64,000 nucleotides of DNA, from assembly GCA_014378465.1 (NCBI GenBank), contig JACMNQ010000010.1, forward strand, positions 1 to 64,000. The letters run 5' to 3'. Positions 63,201 to 64,000 of this stretch are shown here, one piece after another; within the stretch, counting starts at the first letter, position 1, and each line of letters starts with the position of its first letter. The stretch comes from Oligoflexia bacterium (GTDB lineage: Bacteria; Bdellovibrionota; UBA1018). Below the pieces are notes generated by a model. The model had not been told where the DNA came from. It made no database searches and saw only the letters and a list, made by a program, of their open reading frames with translations. A program made the translations under genes and the position numbers.

Positions 63201-64000
63201 CCGGAGTGGACACCCCGATGCCATTGCCGCTTCTCGTTGCCTGAGAGGTCAAACCCTCGATCCCGCCGGCTTCTCACACGCCCTTCGCGCGGGAAGTCCG
63301 CGTCCCGATTTTTCAGGAACGATGTTCTGCCTTTCCTGTCATGCGGCGGACGCAAAACTGCCGTCCCTCAGACTGACGGCGATCACGCAGAACACGAGCA
63401 TGGACCGCGACGTGGATACGCGCAGGCAGCCCCTCGACTGGCCCAACACCGTGAGTGGACGCTGGCCGGATTCTTACCCGGTCCGCGGCTCAAACGCAAT
63501 GCGCGCCCAATGTTCCTTGAACTCACAGCCCAACGAGTGCACGGCGATGGACTGGCTTTTTGACTTCCGGAAGAAGATGTCGTCAGCGTCGGAAGCGCCA
63601 TTGCTCTGCTCCTGCCCGGCCGGAGTCCTGGACAATGGTCGATGTGCTTTCGCCCCGGTCCCGGCGGGTGCTCAACCGTTCGTCTACAACAATCAGTTCT
63701 ATGTGATTCCCGAGCTCAGACGGTGTCCTTCCGGAAACTTCGATGGAGCCAATTGCTATCAGTCTCAGGTCCCAGCCAACGCCAATCCTTTCGTCCATCA
63801 GAACAGCTATTACTACGAGCCATTTGCCGACCGTTGCCCGGGCGGCCATTTTGATGGAGCGAACTGTCATGTCTCGACTCCTCCAGCAAACTCGCGGCCT
63901 TTCATTTACCGCAATCAGTTCTACACGACACGTGTGAACGGCGCCTGCACGACCGGATCTTTCGATGGCGCCAATTGTTACGTCGGCGGCGTGCCCTCCG
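60211..64000 (+). CDS. Large secreted protein with LamG-like domain, CxxCH haem motif and 37-aa repeats (partial)
   Basis: This ORF runs from ATG 60211 to the window end without a stop, so the track lacks it. At least 1263 residues are encoded. It has a signal peptide (VPFMLVSLLIASAPAQAKTW), a long soluble region, and a LamG/concanavalin-like segment (about residues 735-920: GKGVYLDGDNDHILM, EWYLGIWLDPRTQN, AWVDELRIHSLGS). A single c-type haem site (MFCLSCHAAD) lies near residue 1040. Cys-rich repeats begin near residue 1135 (CPAGVLDNGRC, CPSGNFDGANCY, CPGGHFDGANCH, CTTGSFDGANCY). It is divergent from the peptidase-like operon. The function is unknown; a surface-exposed, carbohydrate- or protein-binding role with a redox element is inferred. 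Confidence 0.85.
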   Translation, partial: MRHSFARVPFMLVSLLIASAPAQAKTWSETFDAIRKEVALPLLPVSSVSENSVRNAKAQTTPASGPSDYFANLLRFPSAATVCSSNNFSRVDACYNAVNPPVPSLQRSVTYPSDTDTTVTAFPGGVAADGRFQALPSSRASNDGRLIVHSSPMGNLSFRVFRPEALKSGLRNGSTPSLSPESGMHPLIFHNPWDTSLPHLSADGLTAPGWMSGTYHFNLCDDSGSAATAAGQISPTGRNPVACRAKNRDSDSWMEGDCYQVTLEANMNDGFLNPAAEGWELRTVDLTVFVDQPKTVRAGEHILVYPRFSRPQGPQSWDLPANELYNFYTLTRIPESAGGPAFSWPEVFTGRPNGSGPVLSARTLCYNPNGSRKAELDAPHWCAFFDAQDRVRGNYEFYNSGPLFPPTLWSGLKCGSSPSPNCDNRTNLFEPSTTADGKVIVMNTMYGIMYSVNTVGACKASGWNKYYPISAIPSDSRLANYPIYKAQRASNGSRKLFRDASGNTIPFGSQVEGAYGWIDREARNLIFTVGNAPRNGFRASGTVNPVPAAGDNPDFTNGKGYGVLGAWTQGKLVIVDNGLNLFDSMSGTTTTDYDLALYSGNNGTYRVRPSRVSSIFSFENHFNFVDALSPTMPFDVVWQVSGNNHRNAEIVFDEYLMNSAFVIAHMNSTVNLQTHAPNDGFVQNGNEWRYTATPVLQNAATSDPFFSSNAVTGPQVLQLKGGARVEPLSQGGVLGKGVYLDGDNDHILMSYPSQPSRQEWYLGIWLDPRTQNPSEVRVLYSFPDGSWIGISRDRIFSVDPNAAAVNREKTVLLPGIIPQQGYYHFGMTIRTAGAGLKELKYFINGTPVIFSGATHLVRAAAFNLMPSRFGSQNFIVGSNSFKVHSTTSAGMRPIEAWVDELRIHSLGSIENSGRWFNEFMCNQALGSLVNVALKSNETLTPHLSDLRQTATRHGVASQFSQPEVAVCEQLALSPQNDSPNDLPPQDDSALYCANRTHRSGHPDAIAASRCLRGQTLDPAGFSHALRAGSPRPDFSGTMFCLSCHAADAKLPSLRLTAITQNTSMDRDVDTRRQPLDWPNTVSGRWPDSYPVRGSNAMRAQCSLNSQPNECTAMDWLFDFRKKMSSASEAPLLCSCPAGVLDNGRCAFAPVPAGAQPFVYNNQFYVIPELRRCPSGNFDGANCYQSQVPANANPFVHQNSYYYEPFADRCPGGHFDGANCHVSTPPANSRPFIYRNQFYTTRVNGACTTGSFDGANCYVGGVPS
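63613..64000 (+). repeat. Tandem repeat, exact 111-bp (37-aa) period
   Basis: Repeat units begin at 63613, 63724, 63835 and 63946, each exactly 111 bases apart. Each follows C-P-x-G-x-F-D-G-A-N-C then P-A-N-x-x-P-F-x-x-x-N-x-x-Y. The first unit has VLDNGRC instead of FDGANC. The fourth is cut by the window end, so more may follow. Confidence 0.92.

Overview
The window is a chromosomal segment of a Gram-negative, polarly flagellated bacterium. The best taxonomic guess is Bdellovibrionota (a Bdellovibrio- or Oligoflexia-like deltaproteobacterial lineage). This is inferred from the flagellar gene order, the FlhF/FlhG pair, receiver-less sigma-54 activators, the Mla lipid transporter, and many Ser/Ala/Pro-rich lipoproteins. 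No rRNA, tRNA, CRISPR array, insertion sequence or prophage was seen.

Region 1 (about 0.1-1.3 kb): a HAMP membrane protein and a divergent PilZ protein, followed by a bidirectional terminator shared with fliA.

Region 2 (1.3-31.8 kb, all minus strand): a nearly continuous flagellar supercluster. In transcription order it reads: TPR secreted protein, sigma-54 activator, flgB, flgC, fliE, fliF, fliG, fliH, fliI, fliJ, motE-like, fliK, flgD, TIGR02530-like, flgE, (terminator), fliL, fliM, fliN, fliO, fliP, fliQ, fliR, flhB, flhA, flhF, flhG, fliA. Together these encode the MS and C rings, the whole type III export gate and ATPase, rod and hook proteins, the hook-length ruler, polar placement factors and the flagellar sigma factor. 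Flagellin, rod/ring genes flgF-I and the motA/B stator genes are not in the window. A sequence that fully matches the sigma-54 consensus lies before the TPR/activator pair, and a second candidate lies before fliL. A repeated palindromic motif (GGCAGAARYTTCC) sits upstream of the TPR operon and upstream of flgB, with a partial copy before fliL. It is a candidate enhancer site for the cluster's own activator.

Region 3 (32-42.4 kb): a lipoprotein and mlaE-mlaF-mlaD (plus strand), an alkaline-phosphatase-superfamily lipoprotein, a membrane protein, a second receiver-less sigma-54 activator with a long leader (minus), a small outer-membrane protein, a 72-aa membrane protein, metK, and a 42-aa very basic protein missed by the ORF track.

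Region 4 (42.6-47.5 kb): parts of a Tad/type IVc pilus or secretion system (CpaC-like secretin and CpaF ATPase on plus; a GspF/TadB-like membrane protein on minus) around an unidentified lipocalin-like protein.

Region 5 (47.5-56.8 kb): a PA14-like lipoprotein, tldD with a DUF4911 gene, a YbgF-like lipoprotein, a LysM protein, dprA and topA.

Region 6 (56.8-64 kb): a secreted Cys-peptidase-like protein followed by a frameshifted HELGH metallopeptidase (minus). Divergent from these is a very large secreted protein open to the window end, with a LamG-like domain, one CxxCH haem motif and exact 37-residue repeats; the ORF track omits it because its stop lies outside the window.
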